Source of the DNA: Exiguobacterium sp. s124
GTDB taxonomy: Bacteria; Bacillota; Bacilli; Exiguobacteriales; Exiguobacteriaceae
Length of the DNA: 64,000 nt
Direction of reading: 5' to 3'
NCBI RefSeq assembly: GCF_018617485.1
Contig: NZ_JACSKH010000001.1
Location: 744,001-808,000, forward strand
The notes under the pieces were generated by a model. The model was given only the letters and a program-made list of their open reading frames with translations. It was not told where the DNA came from and searched no databases. This document shows positions 44,732 through 52,996 of the stretch, piece after piece; position 1 is the first letter of the stretch, and each line of letters starts with the position of its first letter. Made by a program: the position numbers and the translations under genes.

Positions 44732-45476
44732 TCGAATCGATGTCCTCCCACCATATGCGGGTTATCGCGTGACACGGGGGTGGTACACGACGACAGATGG
44801 GGAAGAGGTCGTGGCGTATTCGATTGAACCGAAACGTTCAAACGGCCAAGTGTTGATGTACTTACGAGGCGGAACAGCACGGATAGGGGATGTTCGTTTG
44901 CCACGTCTCATGCAGTTTGCTTCGCGCGGCTTTCATGTCGTGGCACCGGTCTATCGTGGCAACCATGGTGGGACTGGAAAAGAGGATTTCGGTGGAGAAG
45001 ACTTAGAGGACGTGCTTTCGCTATTCGACCGTGTCCACATGAGCGGACGACCGATCCATGTGCTCGGCTTTTCGAGAGGGGGTATGATGGCCCTCTCGCT
45101 CGCTTCCGAACGACCGGTCACAACGGTTACTTCCTGGGCTGGCGTGACAAATCTCGAATGGACATATGAGGAGCAACGCTCGATGCGGAAGATGTTACGG
45201 CGCATGACGGGTGGCGACCCGGAATCGGCAGAATCTGCGTATGTCGACCGTTCTCCACTCTATAAGGAGTGGGTGGCCCCGACGCTTCTCATCCACGGTA
45301 CGGACGATGAACAAGTTCGCTTGCGTCATGCGACAGCCGTCGCTGAAAAACTAGGAGAGCAAGCGGAGTTTTGGGTGCTTCCGTTCGGTCACCAGCTTCC
45401 GTTTTGGGATAAATGGGAGACGACTGAACAGGCGATGGATTGGATGTTACGACAAGAAAAAGCACTGACTCGTTAA
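44712..45476 (+). CDS. ytmA: Alpha/beta hydrolase, S9-like (YtmA type)
   Basis: A 254-residue alpha/beta hydrolase. Catalytic residues: the serine in G-F-S-R-G-G (about residue 119), aspartate in H-G-T-D-D-E (about 198) and histidine in F-G-H-Q-L-P (about 228). The Bacillus counterpart beside pckA is YtmA. Substrate is unknown; S9-type esterase or peptidase are both possible. It overlaps ytkD and converges on pckA with a shared terminator. Confidence 0.83.
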   Translation: MIRNWFDRIDVLPPYAGYRVTRGWYTTTDGEEVVAYSIEPKRSNGQVLMYLRGGTARIGDVRLPRLMQFASRGFHVVAPVYRGNHGGTGKEDFGGEDLEDVLSLFDRVHMSGRPIHVLGFSRGGMMALSLASERPVTTVTSWAGVTNLEWTYEEQRSMRKMLRRMTGGDPESAESAYVDRSPLYKEWVAPTLLIHGTDDEQVRLRHATAVAEKLGEQAEFWVLPFGHQLPFWDKWETTEQAMDWMLRQEKALTR

Positions 45477-45497
45477 AAATCGAGTCAGTGCTTTTTG
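45456..45497. terminator. Bidirectional terminator between ytmA and pckA
   Basis: AAAGCACTGACTC pairs with GAGTCAGTGCTTT around a 10-base loop, with A and T tracts outside. Confidence 0.88.
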
Positions 45498-45499
45498 TG

Positions 45500-47071
45500 T
45501 CAGATGACGAGTGGTCCGGCTGCGATGATCGACTCACTCGCTTTCGTGAATCGATTGAAGTTCTCTTTAAATTTCATGGCGAGTGCTTTTGCCTCTACGT
45601 CGTAACGGGCTGGGTCGCTCCACGTATCTCGTGGGTTGAGTACGTCACTCGGTACGCCATCGATGGCTACAGGAATCTCGACATTAAAAATGTCATGCTT
45701 CATCGTCTCGACGTCGCGGAGTTGACCATTGACCGCGGCATTGACCATTGCACGTGTATAGGCGAGTTTCATACGCGAACCTTCGCCGTATGCACCACCT
45801 GTCCAACCTGTGTTGACAAGGTAGACATCCACATCGTGTTCTTCAATTAACTGACCGAGCATATCCGCATAACGCTCAGGAGCGAGCGGGAGGAACGGTG
45901 AACCGAAGCAAGTCGAGAATGTCGCTTGAGGTTCTGTGACCCCACGCTCCGTACCAGCAAGTTTAGACGTATAACCAGACAAGAAATGATACATCGCCTG
46001 TTCTTTCGTTAATTTGCTGATTGGAGGTAAGACACCGTACGCATCTGCCGTCAAGAAGACGATTGTATTCGGATGACCGGCACGTGATGGAAGTAAGGCG
46101 TTGTCGATGAACTCAATCGGATACGCCGCACGCGTATTTTCCGTCAAGGAAATGTTCTTATAGTCAGGCGTACGATCTTCGTTTAATACGACGTTTTCGA
46201 TCAATGAACCGAATCGGATCGCATCATAGATTTGTGGTTCGTTCTCACGTGACAGGTTGATTGTCTTCGCGTAGCAACCACCCTCGATGTTGAAGATCCC
46301 ATCCGGTGACCATCCATGCTCGTCGTCTCCAATCAAATGGCGCTCCGGATCTGCCGAGAGTGTCGTCTTTCCAGTTCCCGACAATCCAAAGAAGAGGGCC
46401 GTTTCGTTTGCATCATTGACGTTTGCCGAGCAGTGCATCGATAATACGTTTTGCTCAGGCAACAAGAAGTTCATGACGGAGAAAATTGACTTTTTAATTT
46501 CGCCACCGTATTCTGTTCCCCCGATCAGAATCGTGCGCTTGGCGAATGAAACGAGAATGAACGTCTCTGAGTTCGTACCATCGACTGCAGGGTCTGCTTT
46601 ATAACTCGGTGCATAGATGACCGTGAACGGATCGAACGCACCTTTCGTCGGCCATTCACGTAAGAATAATTGCTTCGCGAACAGGCTGTGCCATGCATAT
46701 TCTGTGATCGCACGAACCGGTAGCGTATAGTGCTCATCGGCACCTGCAGACGCTTCGAGGTAATAAAGCTTATCTTTCTTTTCTAAATGATCGAGTACTT
46801 TGTCGAGAAGTGCTGAAAACTTCTCTTCTGCGATTGGTTGGTTCACTTTTCCCCAATCAACAAGGTTGTTGCTGACTTCATCTTGTACGACGAATTTGTC
46901 TTTCGGTGACCGTCCGGTAAAAGCACCGGTGCTGACAGATAAAGCCCCGTCTTTTGTCAGTACACCTTCACCGTTTTGAATGGCTTCTTCCACCAGTTCT
47001 GGAACCGTCAAGTTCCGTTTCATGTCGGCACCATTAATTAATTCTTCGATTTTCAGGAGCGTTGTCGCCAT
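45500..47071 (-). CDS. pckA: Phosphoenolpyruvate carboxykinase (ATP)
   Basis: A 523-residue PEP carboxykinase, converting oxaloacetate and ATP to PEP for gluconeogenesis. The phosphate loop [10 protein letters not shown] (about residue 235) and the Mg/ATP segment [10 protein letters not shown] are visible, as is R-S-P-K-D-K near residue 61 for substrate binding. The ATG at 47071 follows AAAGGTGG; four codons upstream is an alternative ATG overlapping that site. It is divergent from metK, as in Bacillus. Confidence 0.96.
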   Translation of the reverse strand: MATTLLKIEELINGADMKRNLTVPELVEEAIQNGEGVLTKDGALSVSTGAFTGRSPKDKFVVQDEVSNNLVDWGKVNQPIAEEKFSALLDKVLDHLEKKDKLYYLEASAGADEHYTLPVRAITEYAWHSLFAKQLFLREWPTKGAFDPFTVIYAPSYKADPAVDGTNSETFILVSFAKRTILIGGTEYGGEIKKSIFSVMNFLLPEQNVLSMHCSANVNDANETALFFGLSGTGKTTLSADPERHLIGDDEHGWSPDGIFNIEGGCYAKTINLSRENEPQIYDAIRFGSLIENVVLNEDRTPDYKNISLTENTRAAYPIEFIDNALLPSRAGHPNTIVFLTADAYGVLPPISKLTKEQAMYHFLSGYTSKLAGTERGVTEPQATFSTCFGSPFLPLAPERYADMLGQLIEEHDVDVYLVNTGWTGGAYGEGSRMKLAYTRAMVNAAVNGQLRDVETMKHDIFNVEIPVAIDGVPSDVLNPRDTWSDPARYDVEAKALAMKFKENFNRFTKASESIIAAGPLVI

Positions 47072-47154
47072 CCTGAATCCCACCTTTCCCCTAAATAGAT
47101 GTGGATGAAATCCGCATACTTCCGCGATTACGATTAATCAGTATGACATTTTTA

Positions 47155-47183
47155 ATTATATGTGACACACTAATTAAACACAA
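47155..47183 (-). promoter_or_regulatory. pckA promoter
   Basis: On the minus strand -10 TATAAT (47155-47160) and -35 TTGTGT (47178-47183) are 17 bases apart. Confidence 0.65.
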
Positions 47184-47199
47184 GCGTTTCTTCTCTCTA

Positions 47200-47213
47200 A
47201 GTAAGCGCTTTCT
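47200..47213 (-). promoter_or_regulatory. cre-like sites upstream of pckA
   Basis: AGTAAGCGCTTTCT at 47200-47213, inside the palindrome GTAAG-CGCTTT-CTTAC, matches the CcpA operator closely. A second weaker one, ACACAAGCGTTTCT at 47178-47191, covers the -35. Glucose repression of gluconeogenesis is the expected effect. Confidence 0.58.
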
Positions 47214-47348
47214 TACAAAGACAGTTTATCACATTCTCTTATCACAAGGTGTTAAAAAACAGAAACGAATTAAAATAAATGTTTGACGATTCACAAACAG
47301 AAATGTTTTGCAAGTCAGTGAAAAGTTTTACGAATTCGTCTGATTCCC

Positions 47349-47377
47349 TTGACATAATCGAGCGTCATTTATATGAT
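47349..47377 (+). promoter_or_regulatory. metK promoter
   Basis: TTGACA at 47349-47354 and TATGAT at 47372-47377, spacer 17, a few bases before the SAM riboswitch. Confidence 0.82.
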
Positions 47378-47394
47378 GGTTTTCGTAACGGATA

Positions 47395-47514
47395 CTCTTA
47401 TTCTGAGCGGTGGAGGGAACAAGGCCCTACGAAGCCCAGCAACCGTCCGACATGAAGTCTTGTGCGGAAAAGGTGCTATCCTGAAGCGAAGCCATTAGCT
47501 TCGAACGATAAGAG
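47395..47514 (+). promoter_or_regulatory. SAM-I riboswitch (S box)
   Basis: The leader shows GAGCGGTGGAGGG, GCCCTACGAAGCCCAGCAACC and a closing CTCTTAT/ATAAGAG helix, the S-box signature. It binds S-adenosylmethionine and controls metK by the terminator at 47533. Confidence 0.96.
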
Positions 47515-47532
47515 GGTAAGGAAGAACGATTC

Positions 47533-47571
47533 AACCTTTCCCCATGTATGTCATCGGGGGAGGTTTTTTTC
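47533..47571 (+). terminator. Riboswitch terminator before metK
   Basis: AACCTTTCCCC pairs with GGGGGAGGTT (one extra pair of bulged bases), followed by a T-run. It lies between the SAM aptamer and metK. Confidence 0.85.
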
Positions 47572-47646
47572 ATTACCGTCCCAAAGCAACGCGTAAGGGG
47601 AACGAGTACCGTCCACATATCACCCTTATTATAGGAGGTTTTTTGA

Positions 47647-48855
47647 ATGTCAAAATTGAACCGTCGACTTTTTACTTCAGAGTCGGTTACTGAAGGACAT
47701 CCAGATAAAATTTGTGATCAGATTTCTGACTCGATTTTGGATGCCATTTTAGCGGAAGACCCGAATGCCCGTGTTGCGGCAGAAACGTCTGTCACAACAG
47801 GTCTTGTACTCGTAGCTGGTGAAATCACAACGTCAACTTACGTGGATATCCCGAAAGTTGTCCGTGAAACAATCCGTGAAATCGGATACACACGTGCGAA
47901 ATATGGTTTCGACGCAGAAACATGTGCGGTCTTGACGTCGATTGACGAGCAGTCAGTAGACATCGCGCAAGGTGTTGACCAGGCTCTTGAAGCACGTGAA
48001 GGTCAGATGACTGAAGAGGAACTTGATGCGATCGGTGCAGGTGACCAAGGTCTCATGTTCGGATATGCGACAAACGAGACACCTGAGCTCATGCCGCTCC
48101 CAATCTCATTGGCGCACAAGTTGTCACGTCGCCTTGCTGAAGTTCGTAAGAACGGTACGCTTGAATACCTCCGTCCGGATGGTAAGACGCAAGTGACGGT
48201 CGAGTACGATGAGGACAACAACCCTGTTCGTATCGATACAATCGTCATCTCGACACAACACGCTGAAGAAATCACACTTGAGCAAATTCAAGAAGACTTG
48301 AAAAAACATGTCATCGAAGCAGTCATCCCGGCTGAACTCATCGATGCTGAAACGAAATACTTCATCAACCCGACTGGTCGCTTCGTAATCGGTGGACCAC
48401 AAGGGGATGCAGGTCTTACAGGACGTAAAATCATCGTCGATACGTACGGTGGTTACGCTCGTCACGGCGGTGGCGCGTTCTCTGGTAAAGATCCTACAAA
48501 AGTTGACCGTTCAGCGGCGTACGCAGCTCGTTATGTAGCGAAAAACATCGTTGCAGCAGGACTTGCGGATAAAGCAGAAGTTCAACTCGCTTACGCGATT
48601 GGGGTAGCACATCCAGTATCAATCGCTGTCGATACGTTCGGCACTGGTAAATTGAGCGAAACAGAGCTCGTTGAACTCGTTCGTGAGAACTTTGACCTCC
48701 GTCCAGCAGGCATCATCAAGATGCTTGACCTTCGCCGTCCAATCTACAAGCAAACAGCAGCTTACGGTCACTTCGGTCGTACAGATATCGAACTCCCATG
48801 GGAGCAAACAGATAAAGCAGCAGTTCTTGAAGAAGGCGCGAAGCGTTTCGCGTAA
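47647..48855 (+). CDS. metK: S-adenosylmethionine synthetase
   Basis: A 402-residue MetK that makes SAM from methionine and ATP. Signature segments G-H-P-D-K-I-C-D near the N-terminus, [11 protein letters not shown] (about residue 119) and G-G-G-A-F-S-G-K-D near residue 280 are intact. TAGGAGG precedes the ATG. The SAM riboswitch upstream gives product feedback. Confidence 0.98.
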   Translation: MSKLNRRLFTSESVTEGHPDKICDQISDSILDAILAEDPNARVAAETSVTTGLVLVAGEITTSTYVDIPKVVRETIREIGYTRAKYGFDAETCAVLTSIDEQSVDIAQGVDQALEAREGQMTEEELDAIGAGDQGLMFGYATNETPELMPLPISLAHKLSRRLAEVRKNGTLEYLRPDGKTQVTVEYDEDNNPVRIDTIVISTQHAEEITLEQIQEDLKKHVIEAVIPAELIDAETKYFINPTGRFVIGGPQGDAGLTGRKIIVDTYGGYARHGGGAFSGKDPTKVDRSAAYAARYVAKNIVAAGLADKAEVQLAYAIGVAHPVSIAVDTFGTGKLSETELVELVRENFDLRPAGIIKMLDLRRPIYKQTAAYGHFGRTDIELPWEQTDKAAVLEEGAKRFA

Positions 48856-48859
48856 TCAA

Positions 48860-48893
48860 AAAACCGACCTTTCCACGGAAAGGTCGGTTTTTT
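48860..48893. terminator. Bidirectional terminator after metK
   Basis: AACCGACCTTTCC pairs with GGAAAGGTCGGTT over a short loop, A-run left and T-run right. Confidence 0.92.
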
Positions 48894-48897
48894 TAGG

Positions 48898-49419
48898 TTA
48901 CGTCGTTGGTGGCGTCTGTTTATTGTCATTCGAAGTCGAATCAGTGGAATTCGTTTCTTGTCCAAGTGCGGTATCTTTCGCATCGACGACTTTTTCACCG
49001 ATGTCTTGTAAATCAGATTTTGCTTCTTGGGCCGTCTCGACGATTTTATTGACGTCCTCTTTGACCGTATCGACTTCTCCGACAACTTTTTCATATACGT
49101 TTTGAACGTCTGTAGAGACTTCCTGAATCTTGCCGGAAGCGGTCTTCACCTGTTCAATCACTTGAGATGCTTTTCCGGCTGGATCTTGTTTGACTTCATT
49201 GACGATGCCGCCGACCGAAGATTTTGCATTTGTAAGAGATTGTTTCGTCTGCTCCCGATTCGAGGAGCTAAGTAAGGCGAGGAGACCACCGACGAGCGCA
49301 CCGAGTAACATTCCGGTCACAGCGCTGATTTTTGGACCCCCTGCATCCATTTGGTCGAATTGACGATTTGGATTCTCTGTTTGTTCAACTTTCGGGTCAT
49401 GCTCTAATTTTGGTTCCAT
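48898..49419 (-). CDS. YtxH-domain general stress protein
   Basis: A 173-residue YtxH-family protein: a short polar start, one glycine-rich membrane segment (G-M-L-L-G-A-L-V-G-G-L-L-A-L-L, about residues 30-44), then a long heptad-like helical tail of K, E, Q and V, and a Ser/Thr/Asn-rich end. Relatives are stress-induced membrane-linked proteins of unknown role. The ATG at 49419 follows GAAGGAG. A SigB-type promoter lies 40-65 bases upstream, fitting the family. Confidence 0.82.
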   Translation of the reverse strand: MEPKLEHDPKVEQTENPNRQFDQMDAGGPKISAVTGMLLGALVGGLLALLSSSNREQTKQSLTNAKSSVGGIVNEVKQDPAGKASQVIEQVKTASGKIQEVSTDVQNVYEKVVGEVDTVKEDVNKIVETAQEAKSDLQDIGEKVVDAKDTALGQETNSTDSTSNDNKQTPPTT

Positions 49420-49458
49420 GTTGTTCCACTCCTTCATGTGATTGGCATTGATAGTGTT

Positions 49459-49484
49459 ATACCCTAGTCGAATCCGGACATAAC
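49459..49484 (-). promoter_or_regulatory. SigB-type promoter of the YtxH gene
   Basis: On the minus strand GTTATG (49479-49484) and GGGTAT (49459-49464) are 14 bases apart, matching the SigB form. Confidence 0.65.
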
Positions 49485-49584
49485 GTTTTCTTATGAATCG
49501 TCATGAAAAAGAAATGAAGGAGCAGGATAAAAACGCTGTGATAGGGAATGATACAAATAGATTGGCTAAAAGGGGGAAGCTGTC

Positions 49585-50055
49585 ATGAACATGAGGGAAG
49601 CAGTTCCAGAAGATGCAGCATTGATTCGGACAATTGCACTTGCAACGATTTCAGAGGATGATTTCAATCGGTTGAAAGCGATGGAGCGTGCCTATCGACA
49701 AGAAGAAATTGTACGAGCAATCAGTTCAAGTGAAGAAGCACGAGAGCAATATTTTATCGTGGGTGAGTTCGAAGGAAATGTCATCGGATTTTGTCATGCC
49801 ATCGATCGCGGTGACATGTGGGAGATGCTTCGTCTTTATCTTCACCCCGATTATCATCGAAACGGGTATGGCGCAGCCTTTTTGAACTATCTTCAGTCAC
49901 AAAAATCACAACCGATGGAAGTGTACGTTGAAAACTCGAATGATCAGGCCGTCGCGTTCCTCTTGCATCAATCGTTTACAGAAGTAAATCGTATCCAGGA
50001 AGAGGTATACGACCGACCGATGGAACTCATTCATTTACGATATGTTCCTAGCTAA
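49585..50055 (+). CDS. GNAT-family N-acetyltransferase
   Basis: A 156-residue GNAT protein. The acetyl-CoA loop is H-P-D-Y-H-R-N-G-Y-G-A-A (about residues 92-103; R/Q-X2-G-X-G/A form), and the later V-Y-V-E-N-S-N-D-Q-A-V strand-helix is typical. The substrate is unknown. The ATG at 49585 has AGGGGG upstream. A terminator and then a short mobile element follow. Confidence 0.86.
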   Translation: MNMREAVPEDAALIRTIALATISEDDFNRLKAMERAYRQEEIVRAISSSEEAREQYFIVGEFEGNVIGFCHAIDRGDMWEMLRLYLHPDYHRNGYGAAFLNYLQSQKSQPMEVYVENSNDQAVAFLLHQSFTEVNRIQEEVYDRPMELIHLRYVPS

Positions 50056-50086
50056 GCCTCCAGACGGATTTTCTTCAAACATCAGT

Positions 50087-50107
50087 TGCGGCTGATGTTT
50101 TTTTGAT
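50087..50107 (+). terminator. Terminator after the GNAT gene
   Basis: AACATCAG pairs with CTGATGTT around TTGCGG, followed by T. Confidence 0.85.
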
Positions 50108-50128
50108 ACAATACACATAGTCTTTGAA

Positions 50129-50361
50129 CTACCTCCACCTACGCTTTGCTTAGAGACCTACGCTTTGCTTAGAGATGGAGGATTCCTGAGTTATCCGACC
50201 TGACAGTCGAAACCTGATCAGGCTAACCCCGTCGTCCCGACGGTTGAAAGTTAATCTTGTCAGTTTTTTCTGCGGATGCCTACTCTGCTTGGTTTTCGCT
50301 ACTTCGGTCATCCGCAAGGTGAACGTTGAAGATTTTACGTGACAGACGAACTTCCTGTCAC
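50129..50361 (+). ncRNA. HEARO/IscB omega-RNA-like structured RNA
   Basis: A chain of hairpins: CCTCCA/TGGAGG (50132-50181), a long-range CTGACA/TGTCAG pair (50200-50263) enclosing CCGTCG/CGACGG followed by GGTTGAAAG, then TGCGGATG/CATCCGCA (about 50271-50316) and GTGACAG/CTGTCAC (50339-50361). The GGTTGAAAG and GCGGATGCC strings recall HEARO RNAs, which are the guide RNAs of IscB; this recall is from memory and no model was run. A guide, if made, would be the sequence just left of 50129. Confidence 0.55.
50138..50175 (+). repeat. Exact 19-base tandem duplication
   Basis: CCTACGCTTTGCTTAGAGA occurs twice, head to tail, inside the loop side of the first hairpin of the HEARO-like RNA. Confidence 0.95.
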
Positions 50362-50569
50362 AACCCTATATCTTCAGTTTTCAAAGAACATGACATATTT
50401 TTATTCCCGATTCCGAGTACTTTTAAGCCAAGATCGTCGGGCAATTGATGTGTCTCAAGACACACCTTGCCCGAAGGCGATTCATCTCCCACTTTCACTA
50501 GGGCTTTGCCCTGAACGTTTAGAAGTGGGAGTATTCACGATTATTTTTGATAAATGAGGTGACGGCAGC

Positions 50570-51283
50570 ATGACATATGAAGAAGCACGAAAAGGGGTCA
50601 TCGTCATCGTGTATCCGCTACAGTTCACGTCTCGGATTAGCGAAAACTTTATTCGACGTCTCCAAGAGGAGTATGAAGTCCTTGTCGTTCGGGACCAGTC
50701 GGTCGGATTGACGGCAGATGACCATAAACAGCTCATCAAGCGAGCATTACGTGAGGCAGGGGAGTATAAGCTACCGATTCACGTGGTGGCATTTAGTCTC
50801 GGAGCACTTTTCACGAACCGGCTATTGCAAGAGTATGATGTGCCACTCGGGAGTTTGACGTATATCTCTCCTTTATTTGATTGGCATGCCACTCGCCAAA
50901 TCGGCGGGTTGAAACAAGTCGTCGCGAGTGCTGTCGACCGTTTTCGCCCAGACTTACCGCTCGGGATGATGACATTCACCGGTGGCGGCGAGGAATCGTC
51001 CCGCTTCGGTGAAATCACGTATGCGCAATATCGCGAGATTGAAGAAGAGATTGTAGAGCATCAAGAGGAGAAGAAGCACCTACCACGACTTCCGCTCGCT
51101 TGTTTCTACGCTCCGGACGATCAATTCGCGGACGTGAAGTTGACGTTGAACGTCTGTCGGAAGATTGGTGGGGACCAAGTGTATATCCGTCGATTGGAAG
51201 GTTTCCCGCATTTTGGATATGAACGCTTAAACACTAAATTTGCGGAAACGTTGATGACGTTTTATGAATTGATTCAGGAGTGA
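50570..51283 (+). CDS. Alpha/beta hydrolase-fold protein
   Basis: A 237-residue putative hydrolase. The nucleophile elbow reads A-F-S-L-G-A (about residue 76), with a candidate acid in A-P-D-D-Q (about 183) and histidine in F-P-H-F-G-Y (about 216). It shows no signal peptide. The substrate is unknown. GAGGTGACGG precedes the ATG; the promoter probably lies in or beyond the inserted element, so the insertion may have changed expression. Confidence 0.75.
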   Translation: MTYEEARKGVIVIVYPLQFTSRISENFIRRLQEEYEVLVVRDQSVGLTADDHKQLIKRALREAGEYKLPIHVVAFSLGALFTNRLLQEYDVPLGSLTYISPLFDWHATRQIGGLKQVVASAVDRFRPDLPLGMMTFTGGGEESSRFGEITYAQYREIEEEIVEHQEEKKHLPRLPLACFYAPDDQFADVKLTLNVCRKIGGDQVYIRRLEGFPHFGYERLNTKFAETLMTFYELIQE

Positions 51284-51286
51284 CAA

Positions 51287-51315
51287 AAAGGCGACTCTTA
51301 AAAGAGCCGCCTTTT
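51287..51315. terminator. Bidirectional terminator between the hydrolase gene and ytqB
   Basis: AAAAGGCG pairs with CGCCTTTT; an inner CTCTT/AAGAG extends the stem. Confidence 0.75.
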
Positions 51316-51317
51316 GC

Positions 51318-51890
51318 TTATGCCCGTTTCTCGATCGCCACGATGAATGGGGGATGGTTGATTTGGTTGATAAAACCGTAACGGAGGACGCCTGCCTGTT
51401 TTTGATCAAGCGACTCCACATAATGGAGCACCTCATCTCGTTCGACTTTTCCGCTCTCATGTCCGTGATAGATGACAATGACGATGACGCCACCGATGGT
51501 CATGACCTCTAACAATTGAGACAATGCGGCAATCGTTGTATTCCCATGCGTCGTGATGGATTTGTCGCTCCCCGGTAAATAACCTAAATTGAAGACGGCA
51601 GCGGTGATAGGGCGTGTCTCGTTTGCGACAACCGCTTGCACCGTATCGTGACTATCATGAATGACGGTCACCCGTTCAACGACACCGGCTTCCTCGATGC
51701 GTGCGCGGGTCGATGCGACCGCTTCTGATTGGATATCGAAAGCGTACACGTGACCTGTCTCTCCAACTGCATTCGCTAAGAATAGCGTATCATGACCGTT
51801 CCCGGCGGTCATGTCGATGGCGACATGACCTTCCTCGAGGTGGTCATGTAGTAATTGTTTTGCAAACGGTAGTACTCTCATTAATCCCAT
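51318..51890 (-). CDS. ytqB: SAM-dependent methyltransferase YtqB
   Basis: A 190-residue class I methyltransferase matching B. subtilis YtqB. The SAM motif D-M-T-A-G-N-G-H-D-T (about residues 29-38), F-N-L-G-Y-L-P-G near residue 108 and the I-Y-H-G-H segment are conserved. YtqB relatives methylate tRNA wobble uridine side groups (MnmM) in recent work on the family; that role is inferred here. The ATG at 51890 follows GAAGG at 9 bases. It overlaps ytqA by 47 bases, indicating an operon. Confidence 0.88.
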   Translation of the reverse strand: MGLMRVLPFAKQLLHDHLEEGHVAIDMTAGNGHDTLFLANAVGETGHVYAFDIQSEAVASTRARIEEAGVVERVTVIHDSHDTVQAVVANETRPITAAVFNLGYLPGSDKSITTHGNTTIAALSQLLEVMTIGGVIVIVIYHGHESGKVERDEVLHYVESLDQKQAGVLRYGFINQINHPPFIVAIEKRA

Positions 51891-52818
51891 ATATCTCATC
51901 CTTCTTTTTTCCTTGGAAAGAATCCCGTCGTTCCAATTCTGCACGGATCTTGTTTAACACCTGCATCTTGTGACGACTCCATAACGGGCCGATCAATAAG
52001 TCGGGTGGACCGTCTCCTGTCAAGCGATGGACGATAACGTCGGGAGGAATACATTCGAGTTGATCGCAGACGAGAGAGACATAGGCGTCTTCCTCCATCA
52101 ACTCGAGTAACCCTTTCTCATATTGACGGGCGAGCGGAGTGTGTTTCAAGACGTGGAGTAAGTGGATCTTGATTCCTTGTATGTCCATTTTAGCAACTTC
52201 ACGGGCTGTGTCGAGCATCATCTCACATGTCTCCCCGGGCAAGCCGTTGATAATATGGACACAGACGCGGATGTTATGACGTCGGAGCTTCGCAAGTCCG
52301 GTCAAAAACGTCTCGTAATCATGCCCTCGATTGATCTTTTTCGCCGTCGTGTCGTGAATGGTCTGAAGGCCAAGTTCGACCCAGAGTGAAGTCCGTTCAT
52401 TCAACTCCGCCAAATAGGCGACGACGTCATCTGGCAGACAGTCCGGTCGTGTCGCAATCGAGAGACCGACGACACCATCTTCTTGAAGTGCCGGTTCATA
52501 CAACTCACGTAACCGTTCGACCGGCGCGTACGTGTTACTGAATGCTTGAAAATAGGCGATGTAGTTGGCGTTCTTCCATTTTCGGTGAAGACGGGCCTTC
52601 ACTTCGGCAAACTGGACGGGAATCGGATCACAAGCATTTCCTGCGAAATCACCACTCCCGTCGTCTGAACAGAACGTACATCCTCCTTTTGAAACACGAC
52701 CGTCACGATTCGGACAGGTGAAGCCGCCATCAAGCGGGACCTTGAAAACCTTTCCTCCATATTCTCGGCGATACGCTTCATTCAACGTATGATATCGGTT
52801 TTGACCAAATGGATTCAT
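51844..52818 (-). CDS. ytqA: Radical SAM protein YtqA (TIGR01212)
   Basis: A 324-residue radical SAM protein of the YtqA/YhcC (TIGR01212) family. The cluster-binding cysteines lie in F-T-C-P-N-R-D-G and G-G-C-T-F-C near residues 34-50 (C-X-n-C-X2-C), and a G-L-S-I-A-T-R-P-D segment typical of this family follows. The family is paired with YtqB-type methyltransferases in tRNA wobble modification (MnmL/M proposals); the reaction is not shown here. It precedes ytqB with a 47-base overlap. Confidence 0.9.
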   Translation of the reverse strand: MNPFGQNRYHTLNEAYRREYGGKVFKVPLDGGFTCPNRDGRVSKGGCTFCSDDGSGDFAGNACDPIPVQFAEVKARLHRKWKNANYIAYFQAFSNTYAPVERLRELYEPALQEDGVVGLSIATRPDCLPDDVVAYLAELNERTSLWVELGLQTIHDTTAKKINRGHDYETFLTGLAKLRRHNIRVCVHIINGLPGETCEMMLDTAREVAKMDIQGIKIHLLHVLKHTPLARQYEKGLLELMEEDAYVSLVCDQLECIPPDVIVHRLTGDGPPDLLIGPLWSRHKMQVLNKIRAELERRDSFQGKKKDEIYGINESTTVCKTITT

Positions 52819-52996
52819 TCAGCATCTCTCCTTCCTTGCTCATGCTATCACAAATGAAAAATGTCAAAACTTCATAATAAGTAATTTTTCTTGACACTTC
52901 TTTGGCATTCGTTTAGGTTTGATAAGGAAATCTTGTCGATTCGGCCATTCGTGCCGATTTTTTTGGTGAGAAAGAGGAATGAAAGGAGGACTTGGT

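Larger units (their letters stand above)
50129..50538 (+). mobile_element. Short nuclease-free IS200/IS605-like (HEARO-type) element
   Basis: A 410-base insertion-like segment with structured ends and no complete gene. The left edge reads GAA-CTACC, echoing the left edge TAA-CTAAA of the element at 9682; the right end has a long CTCCCACTT/AAGTGGGAG stem (50486-50494 with 50523-50531), an inner AGGGC/GCCCT stem and terminal TTCAC, echoing that element's right end. The middle carries a HEARO-like RNA. The 72-codon frame that runs through it (50339..50557) looks like no TnpB or IscB. Edges are estimates; a non-autonomous element moved in trans is the best reading. Confidence 0.6.

Noticed and set aside
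50339-50557. A 72-codon frame through the HEARO-like element
   Set aside because: It crosses two strong hairpins and the element's right edge, starts within a stem, and resembles neither TnpB nor IscB.
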